Both the position numbers and the translations under genes were made by a program. A DNA stretch of 7,311 bases from Alphaproteobacteria bacterium (lineage in GTDB: Bacteria > Pseudomonadota > Alphaproteobacteria > Thalassobaculales > Thalassobaculaceae), in the NCBI GenBank assembly GCA_028822575.1, contig JAPKDN010000157.1:1-7311 (forward strand). The letters run 5' to 3'. Positions 1 through 6,122 of the stretch are shown piece after piece (position 1 is the first letter of the stretch; every line of letters begins with the position of its first letter). The notes under the pieces are model-generated. The model saw nothing but the letters and a program-made list of their open reading frames with translations. It made no database searches and was not told the origin of the DNA.

Positions 1-2
1 CC

Positions 3-77
3 TTTGAGGAGGGCGGTCATGTTAAAACCGATCATGTGGAACACGATGGCAACCTGACGTTTCGGGTTAGAGATTAA
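3..77 (+). CDS. C-terminal fragment of an unrecognised protein (5' end outside window)
   Basis: The frame beginning at base 3 is open from the left edge and reads 24 residues, ending in GHVKTDHVEHDGNLTFRVRD before TAA at 75-77. The alternating polar and hydrophobic pattern looks like a final beta strand of a real protein, and codon use is reasonable. The other two plus frames stop within the first 60 bases. The piece is too short to assign to a family. The next possible gene lies in the same frame only three codons after this stop, so the stop could also be an interruption of one longer gene. Confidence 0.4.
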   Translation, partial: FEEGGHVKTDHVEHDGNLTFRVRD

Positions 78-86
78 GAGGGTGAA

Positions 87-239
87 TTGACCGACGACGA
101 AGTTGAGCGCGCCAAGCTCCCCTTCTTATTGGCCCGGGCCGAGGTTCGGGCCAATAAGAAGGGGATGGGACTTGGTTTGCAGACGTCGCGCTGGATTCTT
201 AAAGGCCACAAAAGAGGTCTTAAGATCAAAGGCGCGTAG
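87..239 (+). CDS. Possible small basic protein, 50 aa, unrecognised
   Basis: A TTG at 87 opens 50 codons to TAG at 237-239. The start of the product is MTDDEVERAKLPFLLARAEV and it ends in a Lys/Arg-rich tail (GHKRGLKIKGA). The purine-rich AAGAGGG at 76-82 could be a Shine-Dalgarno site, but its 4-nt spacing is short and TTG starts are uncommon. An acidic N-terminus followed by a basic C-terminus, with GC-biased third positions in the first half, looks protein-like. It shares the frame of the fragment ending at 77, so it could be the remnant or readthrough extension of that gene. A perfect inverted repeat at 118-165 lies inside it and encodes the PFLLAR...RANKKG stretch. No known family was recognised. 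It may be non-coding sequence carrying a hairpin. Confidence 0.35.
   Translation: MTDDEVERAKLPFLLARAEVRANKKGMGLGLQTSRWILKGHKRGLKIKGA
118..165. repeat. Perfect 19-bp inverted repeat with 10-nt loop
   Basis: The left arm at 118-136 (TCCCCTTCTTATTGGCCCG) is exactly complementary to the right arm at 147-165, with a 10-nt loop at 137-146. G-T pairs at 137/146 and 138/145 could lengthen the stem. As RNA this would be a very stable hairpin. Neither side carries the T-run of an intrinsic terminator: after the right arm the sequence is TGGGACTTGG. It lies just downstream of the gene ending at 77 and could act as a 3'-end-stabilising hairpin, a Rho-linked processing site or a dispersed palindromic element. 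If the small frame 87-239 is real, it sits inside coding sequence. Confidence 0.85.
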
Positions 240-554
240 GGGAGAAGATCGAGTGTTGGGCCAGAGCTATCAGCCTCGCGCGTGGTCGTCGCCGAGGGTG
301 GATCCGCGCCAGATGCGCGCGTTTTCTTCTGGGCTACGATTGAGCGATCACACCAAGCCGATTGATGGTTACGAATCGCCCCTTGCCCCAGCCGCCAGTG
401 GCATGGTGGCGATTTCATCTCGTTACCGATTAATCGCGCGACAGGTGACACTTGGGCTGATTGATCCCACCAGGCAACTTTTCTTCAGACCTGATCACCG
501 GCAAAATGCCCGCTGAAGGATTAGCCAGCCGATAGAATAGAATGACGTTGCCGC
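240..554. other. Intergenic stretch without a credible gene
   Basis: Open frames cross this region on both strands (plus from 103, minus from 451). Their translations are compositionally odd, rich in Arg, Ser and Pro, without a recognisable domain or a convincing ribosome-binding site. No tRNA-like cloverleaf or tandem repeat was seen. The sequence just upstream of the dehydratase gene should hold its promoter. A TAGAAT hexamer at 533-538 resembles a -10 box, but no matching -35 element is evident, so no promoter is called. Confidence 0.5.
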
Positions 555-581
555 GTGATCACTTTATGGGAGATCCTCTTG

Positions 582-1763
582 ATGACCAAGATAACCCGCG
601 TTGAAATTCACGAATTCGGCTTTGATGCAAAGAATCTAGGCAATCTCACCGGCGCCGACACCGTTGGCGCTATGGGCTATGCCAAGGGTGAGACTTCTCG
701 GTTCAACAAATACGCTGTGCTAATCGAGACCCAGGATGGGTGCCGGGGTGAATACGTGACCCATTGGGTGGCCTCGCCGTCCACCGTCGCTCAGTCGAAG
801 ATGTTGGCGCCTAAACTCATTGGCCGGCATGCAGAGGAACGCGAGGGGATCTATGACGATCTAAAACGCGAGATCCGTCAATTCGATCATTTGGGACATG
901 GGCCGCTGGATATCGCCCTTTGGGATTGGGCGGGCAAGCAGGTGGGTTGTTCAATCGGCACCCTACTCGGCGGTTACCGAAAACGTCTACCAGCCTACGC
1001 CAGCACTTATCATGGTGATCGTAATGGCGGCCTTGATTGCAAGGAGGCCTACGCCGCTTTTGCCGAAGAATGTTACGACCTAGGCTATCGCGCTTTTAAG
1101 ATTCACGGCTGGAATGATGGCAATGCCCGCGAGGAGGCGGCGAACGTCTTGCATGTCGCCAAGTCTGTCGGTGACAAAATGACCCTGATGCTGGACCCCG
1201 CTTGCGAGCTGAAAACCTTCGCCGATGCGCTTTATGTTGGGCGAGCCTGCGACGAAGGTGGGTATTTTTGGTACGAGGACCCGTATCGCGATTCCGGTGT
1301 CTCCGCTTTTGCCCACAAGCGTCTGCGTGAAATGATCAAAACGCCGATCCTGCAAACCGAACATATCCGAGGGTTGGAACCCAAGGCGGATTTTCTGATC
1401 GCTGGTGGCACAGATTTTCTGCGGATGGATCCCGAATATGACATGGGTATCACTGGGGGCATGAAGATCGCGCATCTCGGAGAGGCATTCGGTATCGATG
1501 TCGAAGTTCATGCCTGTGGCCCAGCCCAACGCCATTGTATGGCGGCAATGCGCAATTCGAACTTCTATGAGATTGCGCTGGTTGGTCCCGATTGTCCTAA
1601 CGCCGTACCGCCAGTCTATACCTGTGGTTATTCTGATATGCTGGAAAGCGTGGGTGACGATGGCTGTGTTGGCGTGCCGGACGGGGTGGGGCTTGGCGTG
1701 GTTTATGATTGGGATTTCATAGAGCGAAACCGTACCGCCTTGACGGTGTTTGGCGATGACTGA
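582..1763 (+). CDS. Mandelate racemase/muconate lactonizing enzyme family protein (enolase superfamily), probable acid-sugar-type dehydratase
   Basis: This 393-residue protein has the usual length and architecture of the mandelate racemase branch of the enolase superfamily. These cytosolic Mg2+ enzymes abstract the proton next to a carboxylate, in dehydration or epimerisation. The N-terminal capping domain ends with GPLDIALWDWAGK near 107-119. The barrel shows K173-I-H175 as the base motif after strand 2, metal ligands D205 (LMLDPA), E232 (WYEDP) and E260 (LQTEH), and an Asp283/His310 dyad (RMDPEYD and EVHACG). The second Lys of the classical KxK motif is His here. The dyad points to MR-type chemistry; the substrate is unknown. 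ATG at 582 is preferred over GTG at 555 because GGGAG at 568-572 sits 9 nt upstream and the protein then begins with the family's normal first strand. The stop overlaps the next gene's start, so the two are probably co-translated. Confidence 0.9.
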   Translation: MTKITRVEIHEFGFDAKNLGNLTGADTVGAMGYAKGETSRFNKYAVLIETQDGCRGEYVTHWVASPSTVAQSKMLAPKLIGRHAEEREGIYDDLKREIRQFDHLGHGPLDIALWDWAGKQVGCSIGTLLGGYRKRLPAYASTYHGDRNGGLDCKEAYAAFAEECYDLGYRAFKIHGWNDGNAREEAANVLHVAKSVGDKMTLMLDPACELKTFADALYVGRACDEGGYFWYEDPYRDSGVSAFAHKRLREMIKTPILQTEHIRGLEPKADFLIAGGTDFLRMDPEYDMGITGGMKIAHLGEAFGIDVEVHACGPAQRHCMAAMRNSNFYEIALVGPDCPNAVPPVYTCGYSDMLESVGDDGCVGVPDGVGLGVVYDWDFIERNRTALTVFGDD

Positions 1764-2540
1764 CGCTTCGGATAGAAGTCCTAAAAAAATTCTTGTGACT
1801 GGTGCTGCAGCCGGCTTGGGGGAGGCGATTGCGCTCGGCCTGGCGGCACGGGGCGCAACGATCGGTGTTTGCGACATCGACGAGGCCGGCGCCGATCGGG
1901 TGGCGACACTTTGCAAAGCGGCGGGCGCCGCTGACGCATCGATCATCGCGGTGGATCTTTCTAGCCCCGACGGTCCCGAACAAGCGCTTGACCGGGCGCT
2001 GGGGATGTTCGGACGTTTGGACGGAGTAGTGAATAACGCCGGCTTTGCGACAGTCGAGGTCTTTCAGGAGATCTCCGCCAAAGCCTGGGACCGGACTTTC
2101 GCTATCAATGTGCGGGCGGTGGCGCTTATGTGTTCGGCGGTTGGAAAGGTGATGGCCAAGGCGGGGAGAGGGCGGATCGTCAACATCACCTCGCCGGCGG
2201 CCCGCATGGCCTTACCGAACTATGCCCATTACGCGGCAAGCAAGGCGGCGGTGGATTCGATTACCCGAACAGCGGCGATCGCGCTGGCCCCTCACGGCGT
2301 AACCGTGAATACAGTGGCGCCGGGGATGGTGGACACCGTGATGCAGGAGACGACGGAGCGAATGATGGCCGTGGCCGACGGATGCAATCTTATCTTGAAG
2401 AGCGGACCGGGCGGATCCCGGTCGGCCGTTGGACTGACCCGGCGGAGATGGCGGGCTTGGTGATTTGGTTGCTGCTTGACGCCCCTGATTATTTGACAGC
2501 GGAGCGGTTGAACGGCTCTGGGGGGCTTGATCGGGACTAG
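1756..2540 (+). pseudogene. Short-chain dehydrogenase/reductase (SDR), interrupted by a frameshift
   Basis: This is a classical SDR of about 261 residues if repaired, an NAD(P)-dependent alcohol or ketone oxidoreductase. The Rossmann motif T15-G-A-A-A-G-L-G22, Asp40 at the end of strand 2 (suggesting NAD), NNAG at 93-96, Asn118, Ser146 and Y159-x-x-x-K163 give an intact catalytic tetrad, followed by PG at 189-190. After about residue 209 the frame drifts into a non-SDR tail and stops at 2461-2463. The expected C-terminus (RIPVGRWTDPAEMAGL, then LNGSGGLD) is readable in the frame one base back, from about 2382 to TAG at 2538-2540. One missing base near 2380-2384 explains this; no slippery heptamer is visible. 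ATG at 1756 overlaps the preceding stop as ATGACTGA; TTG at 1750 is a weaker alternative. It could be a true pseudogene or a sequencing or assembly indel. Confidence 0.85.
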
Positions 2541-2555
2541 CGCCGAGTAAATGCC

Positions 2556-3773
2556 TCAGTTTTTTACCTTGACCGGTCTGGAGTGCTTTGCCTTTCGGGT
2601 CATCGCGCCTAGTTTCGCCTTGGCAGTTTTGCTTCCGCGCTCGACGGCGCGGCGATACCAAGCGGCCGCGAGGCGGCGGTCTCGAACGATCCAGCTACCG
2701 CTCTCATAAAGATCCCCCACCATCTCCATGGCACCTGGATAACCACCATAGGATGCCCTCAGGGCCCAGAATGCCGCCCGATCTATGTTACGTGGCATTC
2801 CGGTGCCGTCCTGCAGTAGTCTGGCGATAACGGTTTGAGCGAAAGACACCTCGCGGCGGGCTTCCGCCCAAAGGTAGTTGAGAGAGACACCAGGTTTGCC
2901 GGAGGCTACCTCAAGCAAGGCCGTTTGCAGTCTAGTCAGATCCGCGTCCTTGGGCAGGGAACGCCCGGACGGACGCCATTTCCCCTCGTTGGCGTCACCG
3001 ATGATGTATTGCGGATAACCAACGCCGTCGCGAAACCCGTGATGCAGCGGCAAGTCGACCAGCCGGCCACAGATATCCATGGTCCAGACCTCGTTCGTCA
3101 ACTCACTCCATATCGATCCCTCACTTTCGGTATCTCGAAGCATTGGCTGGGACACAGTGTCGACGATCCTTTGGTTGGAGCAAATTTTCATACCGGCATG
3201 CTTCAGCGCCGTTTCCCCGATCTCGGATCGGATTTCACGCGCCACTTCGCTGCTGGTCGTTGTTGTGCCGGGAGTGCTGATTCGCATATTGGGAGCTTCG
3301 CCAATACGGGCACCAAACACGGCGTTATAGGTGAATTTCTCGCCGCATCTCTCAAGTGAATACCGAAGGCGCCATATCCCGGCGGTTGGATGCTCGGTGC
3401 CTTTGGGCATTGAGAGAGACGGTTTGGGTTGATGGATTATGGAAAGAGGTTTGGTTTGGTAAGGCTTTGGACAATCACGCCCTAAATAGGCGTCATTGGT
3501 AATTGCAGCCTCCGTAAGGCGACGGGTGAATTTTTCAGAGCTGGCGTAGGCGTTAAAGCGAATCTGGTTTGGGGACAGAGGCCTGAGCTTTGGTTTTTCG
3601 GGCGCTATTAATTTTGTCTCAGAGCGGGGTTTGCCCTGGTCGTCGATCACGGTCCTCTTGACCTTAAGCAGAGGCATGGTGGCGCTGACGGATTCCCGAA
3701 GCGTTTGCCCTTCGCACCCTGCTAAAAGAGCGCTAGCGAGGAGTGTCGCGAGAAACCGGGAAGATGCATGCAT
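2556..3773 (-). CDS. Putative lipoprotein with C-terminal Sel1-like repeats
   Basis: The protein has 405 residues. It begins with a lipoprotein signal peptide, MHASSRFLATLLASALLAGC, with lipobox LAGC and the lipidated Cys at 20. Glu at +2 is compatible with outer-membrane sorting in the E. coli rule. Residues about 30-300 match no domain I recognise. They contain four cysteines (101, 143, 198, 235) that could form disulfides in the periplasm, and a Thr/Ser-rich run near 167-175. Residues about 312-390 show two Sel1-like helical repeats: AFWALRASYGG, then VGDLYESGS and AAAWYRRAVERG. Such repeats usually mediate protein contacts. The frame stays open upstream to 3950, but ATG at 3773 is chosen because it places the signal peptide at the N-terminus; no good Shine-Dalgarno precedes it. 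The gene converges on the SDR with 15 bp between stops. It does not look related to the surrounding metabolic genes. Confidence 0.8.
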   Translation of the reverse strand: MHASSRFLATLLASALLAGCEGQTLRESVSATMPLLKVKRTVIDDQGKPRSETKLIAPEKPKLRPLSPNQIRFNAYASSEKFTRRLTEAAITNDAYLGRDCPKPYQTKPLSIIHQPKPSLSMPKGTEHPTAGIWRLRYSLERCGEKFTYNAVFGARIGEAPNMRISTPGTTTTSSEVAREIRSEIGETALKHAGMKICSNQRIVDTVSQPMLRDTESEGSIWSELTNEVWTMDICGRLVDLPLHHGFRDGVGYPQYIIGDANEGKWRPSGRSLPKDADLTRLQTALLEVASGKPGVSLNYLWAEARREVSFAQTVIARLLQDGTGMPRNIDRAAFWALRASYGGYPGAMEMVGDLYESGSWIVRDRRLAAAWYRRAVERGSKTAKAKLGAMTRKAKHSRPVKVKN

Positions 3774-3921
3774 GGGAGGCGTCGCATTTTTGTTTTCCTT
3801 AACATGTTGTAACTTTGGTGGCGCCTGCGCCAGCCCGCATCTGTCGGACCAGCGCGTTGCGTGGGGCTTGGCGACGGTGTAGGGAAAAGCGCTCAGAATT
3901 GGACCACTTTTAGGATAATCC
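3774..3921. promoter_or_regulatory. Divergent intergenic region between lipoprotein and AroE-like genes
   Basis: These 148 bases separate two genes transcribed away from each other, so promoters for both are expected here. No strong -35/-10 pair could be picked with confidence. The minus-strand reading frame continues through the region, but its translation looks unlike the N-terminus of a secreted protein. Confidence 0.4.
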
Positions 3922-4743
3922 ATGCAAGCCACGCTCACCATTTCCGGCAAGACCCGCGTTTTTGGCTGTATTTCGAATCCGATCGCTCATGTTCGCGCGC
4001 CTTCGGTATTCAACCCGCTATTTGAAAAGCATGGCGTCGACGCGGTCATGGTGCCCTTGCATATCCCACCGGAAGGTCTTGATGCCGCCATCGTGGGCTT
4101 AAGGGCAATGCCAAATTTTGGCGGAATGGCGGTGACCTTACCCCATAAGTTGCCAATCATGGCGCATTGCGATGAGATTGGAAAACAGGGCCAGTTGGTT
4201 GGCGCGGTGAACTTCGCGGCCTTTGATGGCCAGCGCCGGCTGATCGGTGATAATTGCGATGGAACTGGTTTTGTCAGTGGAATGTTGGCGGCGGGATATC
4301 CCGTCAAGGGCAAGCAGGTCCTAATGATGGGCGCTGGGGGCGCGGCGAGGGCGATAGCCTTTTCCTTGGCGGATTTCGGGGTCACGCGGCTGGGTATCGC
4401 GAACAGAACGATGGCCAAAGCCGAGGAACTCTCGGAGGCTGTCGGGGCGGCCTATCCGAACGTTCCCATCGTCGCGTGCTCGGCTGACCCTAGGGGTTAT
4501 GACATCGTGGTGAACACCACGTCGCTGGGGCTCAACGATGATGACGCCCTACCAGTTGACCCGGATTTGTTAGAGCCCTCTCAGTTGATGGCCGAGATCA
4601 TCATGAATCCGGTCGACACCCCAATTCTGAAGGTGGCTAAGGCCAAGGGCTGCCGCATTCATTATGGCCGGCCAATGTTTGCCCACCAGGTAACGATTAT
4701 CGCCAAGTCGTTTGGGTATGATTTTCCGGTTCCAAAAGAATAG
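3922..4743 (+). CDS. Shikimate dehydrogenase (AroE) family protein with altered substrate site
   Basis: At 273 residues this has full AroE-family length and layout: an N-terminal substrate domain followed by a Rossmann domain. The nucleotide-binding motif GAGGAARA is at 137-144 and N161-R-T163 resembles the NADP-selecting motif. The catalytic Lys76 (VTLPHK) and Asp113 (GDNCDG), Asn97 and Gln256 are present. Residues that hold the shikimate carboxylate and ring differ from E. coli AroE. The HSKSP serines become Val24 and Ala26 (HVRAP), the Asn before VT-P-K becomes Ala70, and the Tyr of the D-x-x-Y motif aligns with Met228. This argues for a relative acting on another hydroxy/keto carboxylate rather than the biosynthetic enzyme, so aroE is not assigned. 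ATG at 3922 follows AGGAT (3912-3916) at 5 nt. A permease gene follows 51 bp downstream, suggesting a shared operon. Confidence 0.85.
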   Translation: MQATLTISGKTRVFGCISNPIAHVRAPSVFNPLFEKHGVDAVMVPLHIPPEGLDAAIVGLRAMPNFGGMAVTLPHKLPIMAHCDEIGKQGQLVGAVNFAAFDGQRRLIGDNCDGTGFVSGMLAAGYPVKGKQVLMMGAGGAARAIAFSLADFGVTRLGIANRTMAKAEELSEAVGAAYPNVPIVACSADPRGYDIVVNTTSLGLNDDDALPVDPDLLEPSQLMAEIIMNPVDTPILKVAKAKGCRIHYGRPMFAHQVTIIAKSFGYDFPVPKE

Positions 4744-4794
4744 ACGCGTCTGTGGGCGTTGGGCTGAATTGATGCCACTAGCAGGAGACCAAAG

Positions 4795-5763
4795 GTGACC
4801 GATAAAGTGGTTCCTGATGCTCTTACCCAGCCGAAATCCGTCACTGGTATCCTATGGCATGTAACGGGAATGGTGCTATTCGCGTCGATGGACGCGGTAT
4901 CCAAACATCTCGTGGTGGGTTTGCCCGTCGTGGAGATTCTCTGGGTTCGTTACGTTTTTTTCTTTCTGTTTGGATTAGCCTTGGCACTGCGACTGGAGGG
5001 GTGGTCGGCCTTTAAGACCAAGGCCCCGGGTCTTCAGATTGTACGCGGCCTGACGTTGGTTGCCGAGATTGGACTTTTTACCTATGCTCTTCGGTACCTG
5101 AAGCTGGTTGATGCCCATGTAATGGCGGCGATGACACCACTGATGGTGATGGCCTTGGCGGTGCCGATGTTAGGCGAGCGTGTTGGTATTCGCCGTTGGG
5201 CGGCGGTGAGCGTGGGATTTCTCGGTGTGCTGATAATCCTGCGGCCGGGACTGGCGGTGATCGACCCAATTCAGATCGTGCCACTGATCGGGGCGGGGTG
5301 TTTTGCGTTGTACCTAGTTTTGACCCGCATGGTGGCGCGGCAGGATACCATAGGAACGTCGACGCTTTACACGGGTTTAGTTGGTTTCTTAGTCTTGAGT
5401 TTGGCCGTGCCGACTGATTGGCAGCCTCCCACTCCCGACCAGTGGGGTTGGTTGCTTGTCGCTAGTTTTCTTGGGATTGGTGCTCATGTCAGCGTGATCA
5501 AGGCGCTTTCGATGTCCGAGGCTAGCGCACTTCAGCCGTTCAATCACACGATGTTGGTTTGGGCGACCTTGATCGGTTTTCTGGCTTTCGATGATTTGCC
5601 GGACGGTTTCACGATGGCGGGCGCCGGTGTCATCGTCCTCAGTGGCCTGTACGCCTGGTATCGAGAGCGGACCCGGGAAAAGGCAATAGGCAATGCTGGG
5701 ATTTTAATAGATCCTGTCGGATTGGGAGTGACGGGCGGACGTCGTCATCGTATCTTGGAGTAG
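4795..5763 (+). CDS. EamA/DMT-family permease, ten membrane helices
   Basis: This is a 322-residue inner-membrane protein of the drug/metabolite transporter superfamily. It has two tandem EamA units, about residues 17-150 and 158-288, each with five hydrophobic helices. Typical features are an early charged FASMDAVSKHLV stretch in helix 1, RG and TYALRYL near the third helix, TPLMVMALAVPMLGERV ending the fourth, and LRPG closing the first half. The second half repeats the pattern with ALSMSEASALQPFNHTMLVW. The hydrophilic C-terminal tail from about 289 is likely cytoplasmic. Family members export or import amino acids, carboxylates and other metabolites; the substrate is not predictable. GTG at 4795 is chosen because AGGAGA at 4783-4788 is 6 nt upstream and there is no nearby in-frame ATG. 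Its place between an AroE-like and a PrpD-like enzyme suggests it carries a substrate or product of that pathway. Confidence 0.9.
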   Translation: MTDKVVPDALTQPKSVTGILWHVTGMVLFASMDAVSKHLVVGLPVVEILWVRYVFFFLFGLALALRLEGWSAFKTKAPGLQIVRGLTLVAEIGLFTYALRYLKLVDAHVMAAMTPLMVMALAVPMLGERVGIRRWAAVSVGFLGVLIILRPGLAVIDPIQIVPLIGAGCFALYLVLTRMVARQDTIGTSTLYTGLVGFLVLSLAVPTDWQPPTPDQWGWLLVASFLGIGAHVSVIKALSMSEASALQPFNHTMLVWATLIGFLAFDDLPDGFTMAGAGVIVLSGLYAWYRERTREKAIGNAGILIDPVGLGVTGGRRHRILE

Positions 5764-5796
5764 GTTTTTTGATTCGTTGTCGCCTAGCTAAATAAT

Positions 5797-5800
5797 GGAG
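5797..5800 (+). promoter_or_regulatory. Ribosome-binding site deciding a GTG start
   Basis: GGAG lies 6 nt before GTG at 5807 and overlaps the alternative ATG at 5795, which has no upstream Shine-Dalgarno sequence. This favours GTG at 5807 as the start of the small exported protein. Confidence 0.6.
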
Positions 5801-5806
5801 ATATCC

Positions 5807-6007
5807 GTGAAAGCAACCACACTTGTCCTGACCATGCTTTTAACCTCTTCGGTTCAGGCGTTCGCGCATTCCGGTCATATGGCGACGACCGGCAGTCTGC
5901 ATGCCGCCCAGCATTCCGCCGGCGATTGGTTGGTTGTGGTGATGGCTTTGGTGGCGCTTGGCGCCGGGGTAGCGATTACCGCGCGGATTCGGCGCCGCAA
6001 CCGCTAG
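5807..6007 (+). CDS. Small exported membrane protein with histidine-containing N-terminal segment, 66 aa
   Basis: The GTG start gives a clean signal peptide: Lys2, a hydrophobic core (TTLVLTMLLTSSV) and a likely signal-peptidase cut after QAFA at residue 20. The next stretch, HSGHMATTGSLHAAQH, has four histidines. It is followed by one transmembrane helix (WLVVVMALVALGAGVAI) and a basic end (ARIRRRNR), so the His segment should face the periplasm with the C-terminus inside. The HSGH opening is reminiscent of the mature N-terminus of HupE/UreJ-type membrane proteins, but the rest of that fold is missing. Metal binding is plausible but unproven. It lies 43 bp after the permease gene and may be co-transcribed with it. 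No family assignment is made. An ATG at 5795 would add four residues. Confidence 0.7.
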   Translation: MKATTLVLTMLLTSSVQAFAHSGHMATTGSLHAAQHSAGDWLVVVMALVALGAGVAITARIRRRNR

Positions 6008-6008
6008 G

Positions 6009-6036
6009 GCGAATTTCGTGGAACAACGAATATCGC
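6009..6036 (+). terminator. Weak imperfect hairpin after the small membrane protein gene
   Basis: GCGAATTTCGT at 6009-6019 pairs with ACGAATATCGC at 6026-6036 over 11 positions with two central mismatches and a 6-nt loop. It sits just after the stop codon at 6005-6007. There is no following T-run, so it would be at best a weak or Rho-assisted terminator or processing site. Confidence 0.2.
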
Positions 6037-6107
6037 AATCTTGGAGGCCGTCGGACTAGGATCGGTGCGCCGATGAGGCTATCTTTATGATCAATTGTTG
6101 CCGTTCA

Positions 6108-6114
6108 GGAAGGA
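6108..6114 (+). promoter_or_regulatory. Strong ribosome-binding site of the MmgE/PrpD gene
   Basis: GGAAGGA ends 8 nt before ATG at 6123. It fixes the start of a gene whose right end is missing from the window. Confidence 0.7.
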
Positions 6115-6122
6115 TATCCGCT

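Noticed and set aside
118..165. Intrinsic terminator at the 19-bp inverted repeat
   Set aside because: Neither strand has a T-run after the stem, so it is annotated as an inverted repeat only.
74..516. Overlapping open frames on both strands at the left end (minus 74-451, plus 103-516)
   Set aside because: Both are Arg/Ser/Pro-rich with no domain or good ribosome-binding site. They conflict with each other and with the more protein-like frame at 87-239.
1080..1946. Long minus-strand open frame opposite the dehydratase and SDR genes (288 codons)
   Set aside because: It lies antisense to two genes with clear family motifs. Its translation has no recognisable domain, and its openness reflects codon bias of the real genes.
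2370..2400. Programmed -1 ribosomal frameshift in the SDR
   Set aside because: No X-XXY-YYZ slippery heptamer or clear downstream stimulatory structure was found, and classical SDRs are not known to need frameshifting. A one-base indel is simpler.
2212..2661. Minus-strand frame across the SDR 3' end and the lipoprotein 3' end
   Set aside because: It overlaps two supported genes and its basic, Gln/Ser-rich translation has no family signature.
3774..3950. N-terminal extension of the lipoprotein to ATG at 3950
   Set aside because: It would bury an excellent lipoprotein signal peptide 60 residues inside the protein and would overlap the start of the AroE-like gene.
3922..4743. Naming the gene aroE
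   Set aside because: Several shikimate-binding residues are replaced and the context is not aromatic amino acid biosynthesis.
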